Assembly (NCBI GenBank): GCA_947579665.1
Contig: OX388343.1
Coordinates: 91,492,254-91,556,253 of the forward strand
Reading direction: 5' to 3'
DNA: 64,000 nt
Source of the DNA: Sympetrum striolatum
Lineage: Eukaryota > Arthropoda > Insecta > Odonata > Libellulidae
Made by a program: the position numbers and the translations under genes. The notes below the pieces were generated by a model. It saw nothing but the letters and a program-made list of their open reading frames with translations. It was not told the DNA's origin and searched no databases. Below, piece after piece: positions 1 through 12,391 of the stretch; the first letter of the stretch is position 1; every line of letters starts with the position of its first letter.

Positions 1-80
1 GCAAGGCACAAAACGAAATTTACGTGAATTTCTTATGGGAATTTGAAATAAATAATTTGAATTGAATATTGAATATAACC
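1..80 (+). repeat. Possible LINE 3' tail cut by the window edge
   Basis: The AT-rich end has an AATAAATAA run followed by TTGAATTGAAT-like pentamers. This resembles the short-unit tail of a non-LTR element; a similar TTGAATTGAATTGAAT tail lies at about 29254-29269. The body would lie left of the window, so nothing confirms it. It may be ordinary low-complexity DNA. Confidence 0.25.
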
Positions 81-217
81 TCAACGTATTTTTCATCCTC
101 CGTTCAACTCGCTTGTCCTAAGAACGCGCATCGCCTCTGAGATTCTTCTCTCTCTCCATCCTTATCTACATACATACACACATACGAAGCTCCCCACCCC
201 ACTCTCTCCTCTCGTAG

Positions 218-308
218 GCTTGTGTAGGCGTCCCCTCCCCTCTCCACTTCCCCTCCCCCTTCCCCTTTCCCTTCCCCCCTTTTTCTTGGGAAGGGAAGAT
301 TTTTTTTA
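218..308. repeat. C-rich polypyrimidine tract
   Basis: A run of CCCCT/CCCTT units continues into a T-rich stretch. The minus strand is a G-run purine tract that could form triplex or G-quadruplex structures. An 81-residue open frame across it is low-complexity translation and is not called a gene. Confidence 0.7.
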
Positions 309-1559
309 AGAGACGACCATCTCTTCCTCCGAGACCTCACATCTTTCACGAATTTATACGAGGAACCCCTTCCTCCTAAAACTCCAGAGGAGTCGTTAGT
401 CTTGGCTTAGAGGAGAGCTTAGGGTTAAGTTACGACGGGTTGGATGAGAAATAAAAGTAATCTCGACGGAGAATCGAAGTCTTTTCATTTAGCGTCATTA
501 CTCTCTACGCTTCCCCGCGGTAATATCCCCAGCATATGCCGGGTTCGATTCTTGATTTTGCGAGATTGCTGGATTCGTTCCGCGCAACCGGTGAATCTTT
601 TATATGCATCGGCAATATAAATTATGGTGAGAAGAAAAGAACGGATGAGATTACTGAATAAAAACAAAACTAAGGACGTAAAGAAGAAACTGGTTTAATT
701 CTGCTCGTAAATCTATCCTTTCTGTTGGTTGTTGAAGCTGGTTGTCGGTTTGTTCTAACGGTTGTTGTTAAAAATTAAAATTCATTATTTATTTTAAATC
801 CTATGTCTTCGAAACAGCATACTTTCATTGAAAATGGAAATAATCTTAGCGATGGTACTTTCCACCATACTTCGCCTGATTCTTTGAAGTTTATAGAAAA
901 CTATCATCGTTGAATAATTTATAATGTATCGCAACGCCAGTCCTAGATAATATTATATTAAATCTACCTTGCCAATGGGCGTACATTTTAGTGAAGACCT
1001 ATTCCTGCGGATGAATGCTTCACAAATTGAACTATGTTGCATTGTTCTGGCTGAAAATCAGGATGATTACAAAGAGATTCGAGCTATTTTATGACTCCAA
1101 CATAATTATACTGTTATGTGTCTTCATTCTATGCTGGAGTCTTTAGTTCAAGCTCCACCTATTCGGTAAAAGAACTACATAGCTACAGAAACAGAAACCA
1201 TAGGTGAATACAGAGTAATGAAACTAGCCATAATTTATTATCAACGATACTATTGAGTTTCGTTTCGATAATCGAGTTTCATACCTCATCTATAGACACC
1301 GAGGTGGATCTCTTCTGACCCCAACGTAAAGATTTTACTCTTCATTTGCGAACTAATCATCGATTCTGCAGGGTCATGAATGACTGAGGTGGCGAAGATG
1401 GAGAAGGAAATCGTAGGCTTAGACAGAAGAAAAGAATTGATCCTCTCCCGTGTATTAACCATTGGCGGAGCGAAAGACAAAACCAATATAATCCTCCGCT
1501 TCTCAATTAATGCGGCTGCAATACCTTTTCTTTCGTACCTCCACCTCGGAGGTGTACAG
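309..1559. other. No recognisable feature
   Basis: Mixed-composition sequence without long open frames or repeats that I recognise. A B-box-like string (GGTTCGATTC) near 542 has no matching A box or acceptor stem. Confidence 0.5.
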
Positions 1560-1930
1560 GAAGGATTTTTCTACGAGACGCCCTACGCTACCGCTCAGAG
1601 ATGGTGTTTTTTCCGGGAGTGTTGCAGGGGGAGTTGGAACGCGGAGAGTTCCGTGGCACGGAGCCAGGCCTCAACAAAACCGGTTCCCCTCCCATCGCCT
1701 TGCCCTTACCACCCAACCTTCCTCTTTCAGCATTTTTATTTCACCTCTCCCCATTCCACTCCTCCATCTCTATTTTCCACAACACGTAACTCTCTTCTAT
1801 CTCCCGCTATCGTTCCTCCTACCCAGGGATGCTTTGAGGCAGGGGCGAGACCGGGGGACCGCTCAGGGCGGCCCGGACTTCGGGGCGGTCAGCCGAGGCT
1901 TCGAAAATTGCCCCTCCCGACTTTTTAACG
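1560..1930. other. GC/CpG-rich unique block
   Basis: This block is clearly richer in G+C than its surroundings, especially 1845-1915, where GGGG, GGCC and CCGG steps cluster. Overlapping frames of 182 and 141 codons run through it, but their translations are proline/serine/arginine-rich and resemble no family I know. Long frames are expected where AT-rich stop codons are scarce. It could be a regulatory island or an old exon. Function is unknown. Confidence 0.4.
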
Positions 1931-3114
1931 AATGAAATGCATTTGAATATGGTAATGTGGAATCTCTCGCGGTCATTTTGTTTATGGCGAAATTATGGAT
2001 GAATCTCTCCTTTGGAAGGAGCAATTAGATTCAAATTGGAGCCGAATGTCTCTAAACAGTGGTTCTTAAGCATTACAGCGGCGAATATACGTTCGTACCT
2101 CGTCCATTGAATCGGGCGATCGGAATTAGCTTCAAAAAGTAATTAAATCGGCTGTGAGGGGATGAAATTGCACCGGCGTAAATACAGTCGTAGGTGAGCG
2201 TATAGGAATTCTGGGATAAATCGTTAACTATCTTTGGTTCGCGTGTATAATTGATGACGGTTTCAGAGCGTGGAATTTCGAGACAATGAAACTGATTAAA
2301 TAAGTAAAGGTCCACCGTCATTCATTTAACAAAAGGGTGGTTAATTTCCGGTTTTGTTTCCTTCATAACTCAAGTCTATACGACAAAAAAAACGCGAAAG
2401 AATAAAGAAGGGAGAATCTATAACAGCAGAAAATAGAGACGACTTCTTTTGAATCTTCCCCTCTATAAAAGATTATTTACACCGTCTATCTTTATTCTAG
2501 GAACAGAACCGATGTAACGAAAATAACACTTTATTAAGAGGCTGTTCGAGGGAAGACCATCATTCAAGCGACTGAATAAACTTGAACATAACTCTGGTTC
2601 AACGGCGAAAAGTCTATTGGAGTTGGAAGAACACGCATTTAAGCTTCAGATGTTACTTCACTCGCAAACGTTCAAATTTGCAACCACAGTTCATATTTAA
2701 ATAAGACATGACTTATTCTGATGTCTTACTTATTTTATGTGATGATAAAATTGAGAAACGGAATGTATTTCAAATGACAAACTATTAATAAGTGATAACT
2801 TTTCACGACTTTGTGAAATTGGCCTCAAATGATTCTAAGGACCTTGGTTGTCACCGTAATTACATTATAGTAATAACTCTACATTATTATCGTGAAATAA
2901 ACATCTTTTTGAATCGAAAGGTAGTGTAACTTCGGAGGACAGCGTCTTTCTAGATGACTGCATTGTTTCGTATATATCATAGCTTTATTCAGCATAAAAA
3001 TTATAAGCAAGAATATGAGTTATATAGCAAAGAAGGCAAAGAAAAGTTCCTTCTTCCTATTATGATCATCAAAGCAATGTTAAAAAACGAAATGATAACG
3101 TTCAATCAAAATTT
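1931..3114. other. No recognisable feature
   Basis: AT-rich DNA. An 82-codon minus frame (2073-2321) has no recognisable domain. Nothing else stands out. Confidence 0.5.
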
Positions 3115-3115
3115 T

Positions 3116-3126
3116 TATATATATAC

Positions 3127-3181
<55 letters not shown>
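3116..3181. repeat. (TA)n microsatellite
   Basis: About 60 bases of nearly pure TA dinucleotide, with two TACATA interruptions at the left end. The 126-codon frame across it (2954-3334) is held open by translating TA repeats as Ile-Tyr and is not a gene. Confidence 0.95.
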
Positions 3182-3182
<1 letters not shown>

Positions 3183-3864
3183 GAGAAAAGAAGGTAATGG
3201 TTGCCCAAGAAGCCATATCAAGCATAAGAAGCCCCAAATTCACGCAGCAGACTGCTTTGTTTCACTCTTTTTTAACGAAAACAGTTCAAAGCGAAAAGGT
3301 AACAAAAAAGCGTTTAATGCAAATCAAAATATAGGATATATCTGTTTCTCCTCAAGTAACTTTTAATAGAGAGTTATGGTAGAGAAATAATAATTAAATT
3401 ATTAAATTGAGTCCAATAAAGCCCGAATTCAGCATCAAATAATGCAGTAATGCAATTACAGTATGAAAGCACATTTATAATACGCGTTACTTACGTAGGA
3501 GTTGTCCAATATCAAAGTCCAAACTAGGAAAAGAATAAAAATTAAGATACGAAATAAAGGAAGAGCTCTCTTTTTCTCTCCCTGGCACAAATAATTCTAC
3601 AAGATTAACTGAAAGTTATAATCACAGCCTAGCGTGATAATAATAGCAAAGTGACTTTATTTGAGTTAAATTTTAGAACAATCAGTCTCTTCTAAATGAA
3701 ACGCTAATTCATTGAGAATTATATAGTAAGATACAGCTTCCAAAGCTGAAGTAAACATTAGAAAACACTATTCCGTTATAAATAAAGTAATAAAAGCACT
3801 TGGGAATAAATGGCACTTGGGAGCAACACACTACTGTAAAAATACTAAAAGATAAAGTATAAGG

Positions 3865-3927
3865 TAGGATACCACATGCAAAATTACCTAAACTGTCGAA
3901 GTAATGTTGACAATACTACTAAAACAA
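3865..3927 (+). mobile_element. Truncated copy of the ACT-tailed tRNA-SINE with target-site duplication
   Basis: The core ACTGTCGAAG and the tail CAATACTACTA match the body of the full SINE at 20561. The 5' tRNA-like head is missing. An 11-bp direct repeat, AAAGTATAAGG, flanks it exactly (3854-3864 and 3928-3938), which marks an insertion by target-primed reverse transcription. The copy is therefore a 63-bp 5'-truncated insertion, diverged from the other copies. Confidence 0.75.
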
Positions 3928-4059
3928 AAAGTATAAGGAAAACCTGCGATCAATTGCTCAACTAACGTTCAAAAATAAAACAATGCTGACTAATCCTGAG
4001 AAGTAAACACAGATAACGTAGTTGCATTGTTTATGTATTTAAATATGTTTAAATAAGTG

Positions 4060-4320
4060 TGTAACGGGCCGAATGAAGGCCCGCCCCTATTCCCTTTTCT
4101 ATCGTCTATTCCCTTCTTATCCTACGCCGTTCTCTGACGTCTTCCCGTATCTCTTCCCCCCCTTCCTTCCGTCATATCGCATGAGCCCCCCCTTATTTAT
4201 GAAGGAGTAACCATTGATAACATGTCCTTTACTTGACATTGAGCTCTGGGATGGGGGCCGTGAGTGCCGAGTCACTGGGGTTGCAACCGCCTCCCACAGC
4301 ACGAGAGAGAACATGTAGCG
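4060..4320. other. GC-richer block with GGGCC/GGCCC hairpin
   Basis: This block starts with a small hairpin (CGGGCC, short loop, GGCCCG at about 4066-4084). A pyrimidine-rich segment and a GC-rich 3' half follow. A 65-codon minus frame inside has no recognisable domain. It may be regulatory; no function can be read from it. Confidence 0.35.
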
Positions 4321-6419
4321 GAGGCAAAGAAAAGGGAAATTTATAAATGGAAGGAGAGGCGGAGTATAAACATTCTTCGAGGGGAGAAATAGATTTAATG
4401 TTAAGGTATTAAAAAAATCCGTTTTCGCTCCGAGGTCGATAGATGGCGTACACTCACTCTTTCATCTATGATCGCTACTCCTACGGATATTTGTTTAACT
4501 GAATCCACATACATAAAGGATACCTGTTGAAGACTGAATGACACAAATTAGAGACATGAGGTGGTACGTGGATTTCCAAAAGTATTGTTTATTAGACTAC
4601 GATTTCGAATTAGAAAACAATGAAGTGCTTCTCAACCAGAGAGTTGCCTCAAAGAGATGTACCGTGGGTAAGCCCTCGGTGTGCCGTGTAATGTCAGATG
4701 GTAACATATTCTCCTAATTTCGCATTCCCTATCCGCTATTTGTTGCAACAAATTTTCGTTCAATGGTATTTTGCGATGAAGCTTTAAAATATCGTATCCC
4801 ATACGTGGTGTTTCACTCTGTTACAATAGGAATATCGGATAAAAATTACAAAAGTGTGGTTTAGTGCGCCGCGAAACTTGAGCAAACACATTAATGTAGC
4901 GTGGAAAAAAATATAAACAAGCACTGATGTAACCCGTTTTGCAAAAGGAGATTCCATTAACGTTACAACTAAAAATATCTACATCTAACCAAGTGACCAC
5001 TTTCGTCTATGAAGCAGTGTCACAATACATTGACTTTGACTGCACTAATATCTTCGAACATTAACACATTACTTAACGTATTCCTTCATTCTACTTTAAA
5101 GTTACTTTAACTATTATTGAACCCAAGAGAATATTTTTTGTTGCATTTCAAATTACTTCTGTTTATTTTTCACGAATGTATCAGTAACAATCGTCTTATT
5201 CCGTCTTCGCTGAATCGAAGCAAGAAAAACAATGAGTAACTAAATAATAAATAAATATATAGCATTCTGTCTCATCTGTCATCGATCTCGTTCCGTCATT
5301 CGATCACCTCTCAATTCATGCATCACTTTCTGACGTTTGATTGTAATGAAAGTAATATCTTCAAGAAAGCTGCAAGGACGGCGATTTCCTCAGACCATAC
5401 TACGAAGTTCATGAATGTTTGAAACCATTATAATAAACTAAAATCGTTTTAAAGTCACCACAGTATTTAAGAACAACTTTGTAAACGACTTGAAAGGCAT
5501 AGACAAGTTAGTTAACTTCCGTTTTCCCAAAAAAAGTTAGATAAAAAAAGTCGTGATTGCGCCCTGCTTGGGTCAAAACAAGAATTGGTGGAAATGTGGT
5601 TTCAGAGAAGGCTCGGAGAAGTGGTGCGGAGGAAGGTATGAGAAATTTTAAAAGTGAAAGTAGTTGCTGAATTCGGTGGTAAACAACAGCGGGTACTGAA
5701 GCAAAACAATACGGAGACAAGATACCATAGATATGAATGGAGCGTTACTAATGACCGATAACATACTGCGGAATAAAATCTGCGCATCGAGTGAAACAAA
5801 GTGGCTTTAAAATAATTAAGAAAGAAAAGCTATTAATCAGGGCCATCCAATTTCACTGGTCGGAGGGTCTATTTAGGAATATTGGCAAACATGTAAATCA
5901 TTCGGTAAGTTAGGCAACCCTTCCTGCATTAAAAACCCATACCAATTTTTACGTAAATTATTTTCGTAACAACTTAAGCGCATATCTAAAAGTATAGTTA
6001 CATCCATGTAAACTAATTAGCCTCTATTTGGTGGCTCAGGAGAATAAATTTTTAGTCGGGAAACAATATTTTTTACGAGATAATGCGGCAAAATATTACA
6101 CATATTTTATTCGATGATAAAACACTATAGCATATGGATTAATTTGCCAAAAAATATGAAAAATTGAATGAGATATAAGAACTTCATTTCCTAATATACT
6201 CAAGTAAGCTGCGTGTAGGATAACCCTAGTCTAATTGTAAGAGGAACTTTGAATCTATCGCAGAGGAAGGAAGTTAAATTAATAAAAAGTATTACGGTAC
6301 ATAATTCTGATAAAATAAACACGGATATATTACACAGCCTGCGCTACGAGTAACATCTTTAATTCTCAAATATTCTTTGCGCACTAATCAATCTCATGTG
6401 TGTTAGAACTGTTTCTTCC
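4321..6419. other. No recognisable feature
   Basis: AT-rich DNA with only short open frames of 65-70 codons that overlap on the same strand and have no recognisable domain. No repeat copies were spotted. Confidence 0.5.
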
Positions 6420-7030
6420 CTCTTTTCCCTTTCATTCTAAATCTCTCTTTCTTTCCTCTCGGATCAAAAAACAGGGGCGAACTCTTCCAGATGTTTGTTC
6501 TCTCGCACACGTGTGCCGAGTCTCTTATTAGTCGCTATAGTGACTCTTGCGAAACTTAGCATGCATCCAACCCTTCTCTCTTTTCTATTTAAGCTGTCAA
6601 GAGTTTTTATCTCGGGAACTCTGACTAACGAGAAGTATGTGGACGGGGAGAGCGTCGATGGTACAGCGGGAGATGAAGAGCGTTCGGGATATGCGCGGAA
6701 AACATCCCCGTAGGTACTGCATAAAAGCGAATTGAAGGGCATACCGACCCATACCTAATCGGCCGTTGGATGGCCATTCTTCTCCACGTCTTTCTTCTCC
6801 TTTCCCTCTTTCAAACTCCGCATCGAATACTCGAACGCATTTACCGTTCCGATATCCCTTACGGAATCAACGATACCGGATATTACGCGCAAGGAGAACA
6901 CAATTAAATGCCCGCGGTGTAATGTCGCACGTCACCAGATATAAATTTCTTATTACCCGCATGGCTCTGCGGGGTTTGACGGTAATGAAGGGAATACCGG
7001 GGAAACATTCTGAGCGAGGTAATTCCTAGT
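6420..7030. other. CpG-richer unique block
   Basis: CpG steps and moderate G+C set this block apart from the AT-rich flanks. Frames are open on both strands (6464-6742 minus; 6495-6713 and 6766-7029 plus), as expected when composition lowers stop frequency. None looks like a known protein. It is a candidate cis-regulatory or conserved noncoding segment. Confidence 0.35.
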
Positions 7031-9939
7031 TCTCCAAGGTAAAGGAAGCTCTAAAGGACTGAACGCACGTAAGTTTAATATGAATGCGTTGTTTACTTAA
7101 AAAGACTCCCGGATGTCTTCTACAAGCGTTGAGAATCATCGGGATGAGATGGACTGGAATCTTATTTAAGATCGGCAATTAATCACTGTAAAGCGTTAGG
7201 GTATAGTTAAGGGGTTGGCGAGTAACGCAAACGAGAATGGAGAATGCTTACGAAAGGGAAAGTGACTTGACAAGACTTTAACTCCTCACACTATAAATTA
7301 GGGCTGCTGACATAAGAACGGCGGGCCACAATGCGGCCTGCTAAAGGATGAAATTGGGTCTACAAATCTCACAAATGTTTGCTTGATAAATTTCGATCCA
7401 AGGGAATGAAATCGTTGGATTAAATAAGTGTAGGATGTTGAAAACCCTACGCAATCATTCGATAAAATCATTTTTGTTTGCAGAAAAACTATTTGTAAGT
7501 ACCAAATAGCTTTTCAATCTGTATTTGTTTTTTTTCGAAGATATAATTAGGTATTTGCTTACATTTAAAGAATTCTTGGAACATGTTACTTGCACAAAGA
7601 TATTTGCGCAAAATTTTGAAATATTCTTACAATAGAATGGTAGTCTAAGAGGGCATTCATTTTCATCGTGCTTGATGAAATTTCTAATGTTGCCTTCGGA
7701 AAGATAAAAATGCAGAATCACAGTTTAGATGCATGATAATCAATAATTCACGAATTGCTCTTTTGCATTCACTTTGAAGAAGAAACATAAAACCTTTATT
7801 TGACATGGCTTTTAAAACGATAACATACAATATAATTGATTCATGAGTGTTTTCTTGATTTTATAATTTCGTATGTAGGAGGTTCCGAAACGTTAAAATG
7901 AATTGAAATGAAATGAATGAAAATGTTGAATTATTAAAGTCAAAGGTCGGTTTCAAAAGGGCTACATCCTGCAAAGAATAATCAATTATTATCTGAATTG
8001 GCAAACAGAAAGCACTCCTCATTTTTAAAAGACCTTCAGCATTTATGATCGAAAGTTGTCAATATAAAATTACAAATATTGTATAATGGCTCTAGAATAC
8101 TAAACATATTCTTGTTGTCATTTTTCATGATAAAGAATGCGCAGTAGAACAAATAATTACTCTAAAAAATATGATTGATAATATTTCTGCCGGGATTCAC
8201 ACTATCGGCAAAAGATACGTAGCACCGTAAAAGAGAATTTAAATAAAATATTTCGTGCCTCTAAGGTTTCGCAAATCGGTATCTCGGATTATTAAACATT
8301 GCTATGCTGGACTTTGTGAAACGACATTGCAAAGAAGTAAAATTTCCTTATCCTGGGTTTTATTATCCTCATATCCGAAAAAATCATTAAAAACGCCTCT
8401 CCGTTATTCGAGGTCCAATATTTCCAGCGCGATTAGGAAAATTCCACCTTGAAAAAATGGCGAGTACAATCTCTCGATAATCTTATCAGTTAATAGACGC
8501 TCGGGACTGGTGTCTGCCGGAGAACGACTTAAGCGCGAACGGCATTTATTGGTCCATAGATGTAATCTTCCGAACGAGATGGACTGCTGTAGCACTTGAA
8601 AGAATCGCTCTCTCTAGATATGGAAAATTCGATAGCGCCTAAATGGAAGGTGGGATGAGTGATGTGAATCATGCGTTACGCGATTACTTCTTGCGATGAA
8701 AACACTTGAAGATGCAATCTCCAGCGGTAAGTAATGCTGACGTTTGATAACGTGAGAGCATTGATCGCAAAGGTAACTAACCGTAAATACTCGGCATAGG
8801 AATTACTTGTGATGAAGTCACCAAAATGAAAATAGCGAGTTTTTCTAATTCGAAAATTATAGTGTCCTAGCAAATGTGACTTACCCATAAATACAGGTAT
8901 GACGTTGGTTTCAACGAAGCCCTCTGTGAGACAGGATTCATTGAGTCCATCGTTTGCTGAAAAGATGAAAAACTATTATTATACAAAGGAGGTAAATTAA
9001 TGTAAGATATCGCATTTTTTATCACGTCGGGAGCATAGAGAGTAATCATTTCAGCCATTTTACTTCTAATTTCACAATTTATATAATTGCTGCAAATTTT
9101 CTTTTTTTCATTTTCATTCGATTATGCATGTATCTGACTACAAAAGTTCAAAATTAGAAATCACGTTTGTGAAATACTACTTTTCTAACGTTTTCTGGAA
9201 AATATTATGACTTGAATTATCTCACGTCAACATTTTGAATAATTTTTCTCAATATGTATTTATCAAAATAAAATACAATTAATCTTCTCCAATTTTTCAA
9301 CTTTGTTAAATTTAAAAATCCATCCGAACTTGACATTGGTGAAACAATGCAGCTTATGGGATTTTGTTAGCCTCATAAGAAAATCCATACACTGTATTTT
9401 ATAACTATCTGAGCCAATAATTTTTAATTTGATCCATGTTAACTCTGCAACCATAAAAGCTCTGTTTTAACTTGTAAAATTGCTTCGAGGAAGTAGCAAT
9501 AAAATTTTTCACTAATATTAATCAATCAGTACCAATCAATTCGACAACCGAAGGGTCACTTTGAAAAATATTTCTGCTATTTCATTGATTGCAATAAGGT
9601 GGACTCAATAATAAGCTTATACTAACTGGTTATCGATCGATCTCTAAAACATATCAAAAGAAACTGAATGCGATAAATTACGTTTCAACCGGGACGCCTA
9701 TTTCCCTGATAATGATCCCAAGTGTCTTGTCATGATAAAATAAACCCGCTATATCTCGTTAATTGAACTGTATCAGGAGCCTATGAACATGAATATATAT
9801 TTCACAGAAATAAAGCCTACCTATTTCTTGAAAATGATTGCCACTTATAAGTTATAGTGGAATCACTGACCTTGATTTAAAATGGATACACAATAAAATA
9901 GATCCATCGAAATAGTTCTATTTTATTTATTTAGAATGA
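7031..9939. other. No recognisable feature
   Basis: Mostly AT-rich DNA with a slightly CpG-richer patch at about 8200-8640. Low-complexity GAATTGAAATGAAATGAATG lies near 7900. An 11-bp inverted repeat, AATAAAATAGA, occurs at 9892-9902 and 9917-9927. No gene is evident. Confidence 0.5.
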
Positions 9940-10368
9940 GTGAATATGATGTTTGGACCGAAATTAGGTCAAAAAAGGCAAAAAATCATGCTGTCATTTG
10001 ACAGTATTTTGTTATGTTTAAACAGTTTAAACGATTCTTCTAAACAAAGTTTCAATAATTTAGAAAATGTAGGATTTAACATGCAAGCTGTCAATCTCCA
10101 GTCTTTTAGTTTCCCTTTCGAAATTTTTTTGGATAAGCGTACGTCGTGGATTGCTGCATATTTGAAGTATTACAAATTGTCTCTGTTTGCACTTGTTATT
10201 CCTTTCCGATTTAATGGATTTTTAATCAGCTTCTTTTTAATGTATCTTGAGACCACCGATGGAAAGCAGAAATTCCTGCCTCTGTCGTTTCTGAAACTGC
10301 GCGATTCATTCTTCGATAATAATTCGGAGTCCAAAAAAAAAGGTCATCCAAAGAGAGGCTTGTCTTAA
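9940..10368 (+). CDS. Unidentified 142-codon open frame (doubtful)
   Basis: This is the longest frame in AT-rich background in the window. It starts at an ATG and would give a 142-residue product with a hydrophobic centre at about residues 80-105 (alternating Leu/Phe/Ile/Tyr) and a basic tail ending KKKGHPKRGLS. I recognise no domain. The 3' end runs into the left arm of an inverted repeat (10342-10366), so the last residues come from a repeat. A frame this long is only mildly surprising by chance in a 64 kb six-frame search. It could be an old transposon remnant or chance. Confidence 0.15.
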   Translation: MNMMFGPKLGQKRQKIMLSFDSILLCLNSLNDSSKQSFNNLENVGFNMQAVNLQSFSFPFEIFLDKRTSWIAAYLKYYKLSLFALVIPFRFNGFLISFFLMYLETTDGKQKFLPLSFLKLRDSFFDNNSESKKKGHPKRGLS

Positions 10369-10511
10369 AAGCACCAACGTATCTCTGGAATTCTTTCTCA
10401 TGGAAATCGCTGCGCCAATTAGCAAGTCAGAACCACTTGAGTTACCGCACCTCTTTTCTCTTTAGCTTCCATCGAGATAATCCCCTTTGAAAGACAAGCC
10501 TCTCTTGGACC
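10342..10511. mobile_element. Short inverted-repeat element (MITE-like)
   Basis: A 25-bp left arm (10342-10366) containing AGAGAGGCTTGTCTT is answered by its inverse at 10491-10511 (AAGACAAGCCTCTCTT then GGACC). The arms differ by small indels. About 125 bp of unrelated DNA lies between them. This fits a small non-autonomous DNA transposon, but no clear target-site duplication is visible, so the superfamily is open. Confidence 0.5.
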
Positions 10512-11810
10512 CTAGGAAAAAGTGGAAAGGATGAATGAAATCTTTGATAGATTATATTTTTTTAGAAACAGCTGTTTCCTTCTCAGTCCCTTCACACTCT
10601 CGCTGGATCTAGCGAAATATGAACTGCTGATAGCAATTCAACCGTATAAATTATAGAACCTAACATTTATTCCTGCTTACAGCATAGTGTGTACTGAGAG
10701 TTTTTGAATAGTAATTGGAATAAGCACTTGCAGTATTTAATTTTATGTCCTGTTTGTGTTGAATAAGCTCTCATTTCCATTTTAAAAAATTGGATCACTT
10801 TAAAATATCATACCATGTATTACTCATCCTGCCTCATATCGCATTTTGAATGTAATTTCTTATTATTGAATAAGATATATAAAACACTTATACTGATTAT
10901 AACTAAGTGGGTTTAAAACGTTAAATCTAAATTATGAGAATTCAAATGCATTAAGGATTTGGCCAAACTTATATTTCGTGCCTCTCCCTCCACAGTATTG
11001 TCTGATTTAGAATTATCAACGGTATTAACTCCAATAAGGTCAGTCCGAGCGAAAGAACTACGAAACTGATAAATGCTGTATCATAAATTAAGCTAGGAAA
11101 TCGTTTTTAGAATGTATAACTAGAGTGACTGTATGTGTAATAGTACTACTAGCTTCGGAAATTTTAGAAACTGATTCGGGTCTAAAACTAAACGAAGTTA
11201 CTATTACCGGTTTCAGAAATTGAATGCATCTTTAATCTCATGTTCCAAATTTTTATTTTTTTAATATGAATTCAAAATTCCCTTGACTGTGCAAAAACAG
11301 GCAACGAAAACGAACATATATATATATGTACTATTAAGTCGGCCTACTATTCATACGTCACGGCTTGACCGGAAGTCCTGGTTTTAACATACGAACCTGC
11401 TCATTTTTTTCTTTTGCCGATTGACTGAAAAAACATGGAAAATAAATATAACAAAATATATAGATTTCGACAGCAGGAATCATCTTTGAACGCAGATTTT
11501 CATTGAGTTTTGACGATGCATACGCTTAGCGTGCATTCAGGAATAAAAAATTAACCCTCACTTCATTACCCTTAGAATTTAGTAGCCCCACAATTGAGTA
11601 AATAATAATCTATCCTTAATGTTTATTAGAAATACTCAATAATAATTATGTAGAATATTACCGAAATGAATTTTCACTGGTTTTCAGCTGATTTTCTTGA
11701 TTTATCGAAAAATCCATGACAAAAATAGTATTTTTTGGTATTTCTGCACCTAGTATCATGCCCGTAGACTACTTTGATTATACTTGTATCATTTGATCAA
11801 TAAACGCGAA
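10512..11810. other. No recognisable feature
   Basis: AT-rich DNA with short frames only. A GACCGGAAGT string near 11370 recalls the ACCGGAAGT of the 41 kb repeat family, but its flanks do not align. Confidence 0.5.
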
Positions 11811-11890
11811 GGCAGCGTGGCCGAGCGGTCTAAGGCGCTGGTTTTAGGCACCAGTCCGAAAGGGCGTGGGTTCGAATCCCACCGCTGTCA
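11811..11890 (+). tRNA. trnL(TAG): tRNA-Leu (anticodon TAG)
   Basis: An 80-nt cloverleaf without intron decodes CUA/CUN leucine codons. The acceptor stem GGCAGCG (11811-11817) pairs with CGCTGTC (11883-11889), with one G-U pair and discriminator A. The anticodon stem CTGGT/ACCAG encloses the loop TTTAGGC, so the anticodon is TAG. A long variable arm, as leucine tRNAs need, precedes the T arm. The internal A box (GTGGCCGAGCGG) and B box (GGTTCGAATCC) are intact. A T5 run at 11894-11898 serves as the Pol III terminator. Everything points to a functional nuclear gene rather than a SINE head: all stems pair and there is no tail repeat. Confidence 0.97.
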
Positions 11891-11893
11891 TAA

Positions 11894-11898
11894 TTTTT
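11894..11898 (+). terminator. Pol III T5 terminator of the tRNA-Leu gene
   Basis: Five consecutive T residues begin four bases after the discriminator base. Confidence 0.8.
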
Positions 11899-12148
11899 GG
11901 GTCCGGTAACAGTCTTTTAATAACATATTCGCTCAAATGAAAACATATTATTGTGTGTAAAATGCTTCTGCTCCATGCTAAAGACCTGTCAAAGGGCTGC
12001 CATAAAATAATATTTCCTTAAGAAGGAGACTAGAAAACTATATTCCTTTGCAAACTCTGTATGTAGATACATGAAGACCGCAAACTCAATATTCGAAGTT
12101 GTTACTTCGTGGAAGGCAATAATACTTTAAAAATATACTTCTTGCACT

Positions 12149-12391
12149 CCCACAGAAGTTATTGATGCGACATATATCGCTAACGGACTAGCATCATAAG
12201 GCTACTTTTTCTTTACATTACATCGATTTACACAGAATAAACAATGCAAAATGAGGAGTGGAAAGAGGAATGAAGGTTTGAGTAAAAAGTTTAGAATGTA
12301 ATGTTTTTGGTGTAATATGAAGAAACGGTTATCTGTTGTCTGGTGATGCTAGTCCGCTAGCGGAACATGTTGTATCAATAAATTCTGTGGG
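12149..12391. mobile_element. Foldback MITE with about 47-bp terminal inverted repeats
   Basis: The left arm (12149-12195) starts CCCACAGAAG and ends CGGACTAGCATC. The right arm (12345-12391) is its inverse, starting GATGCTAGTCCG and ending ATTCTGTGGG, with roughly 80-85% identity. About 150 bp of unique sequence separates them. Similarity may extend a few bases outward (TGCACT on the left; the inverse of TGTACA on the right). No transposase is encoded. No unambiguous target-site duplication is visible, so the superfamily is undetermined. Confidence 0.75.

Noticed and set aside
541..552. B-box-like GGTTCGATTC
   Set aside because: No A box, acceptor pairing or SINE body around it.
1380..1928. 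182-codon plus frame, the longest in the window
   Set aside because: It lies in a GC-rich block where stop codons are rare, an overlapping frame is equally open, and the translation has no recognisable domain.
2954..3334. 126-codon plus frame
   Set aside because: Held open by the (TA)n microsatellite read as alternating Ile and Tyr.
11360..11420. GACCGGAAGT string resembling the 178-bp family
   Set aside because: Flanks do not align with either copy, so the match is too short.
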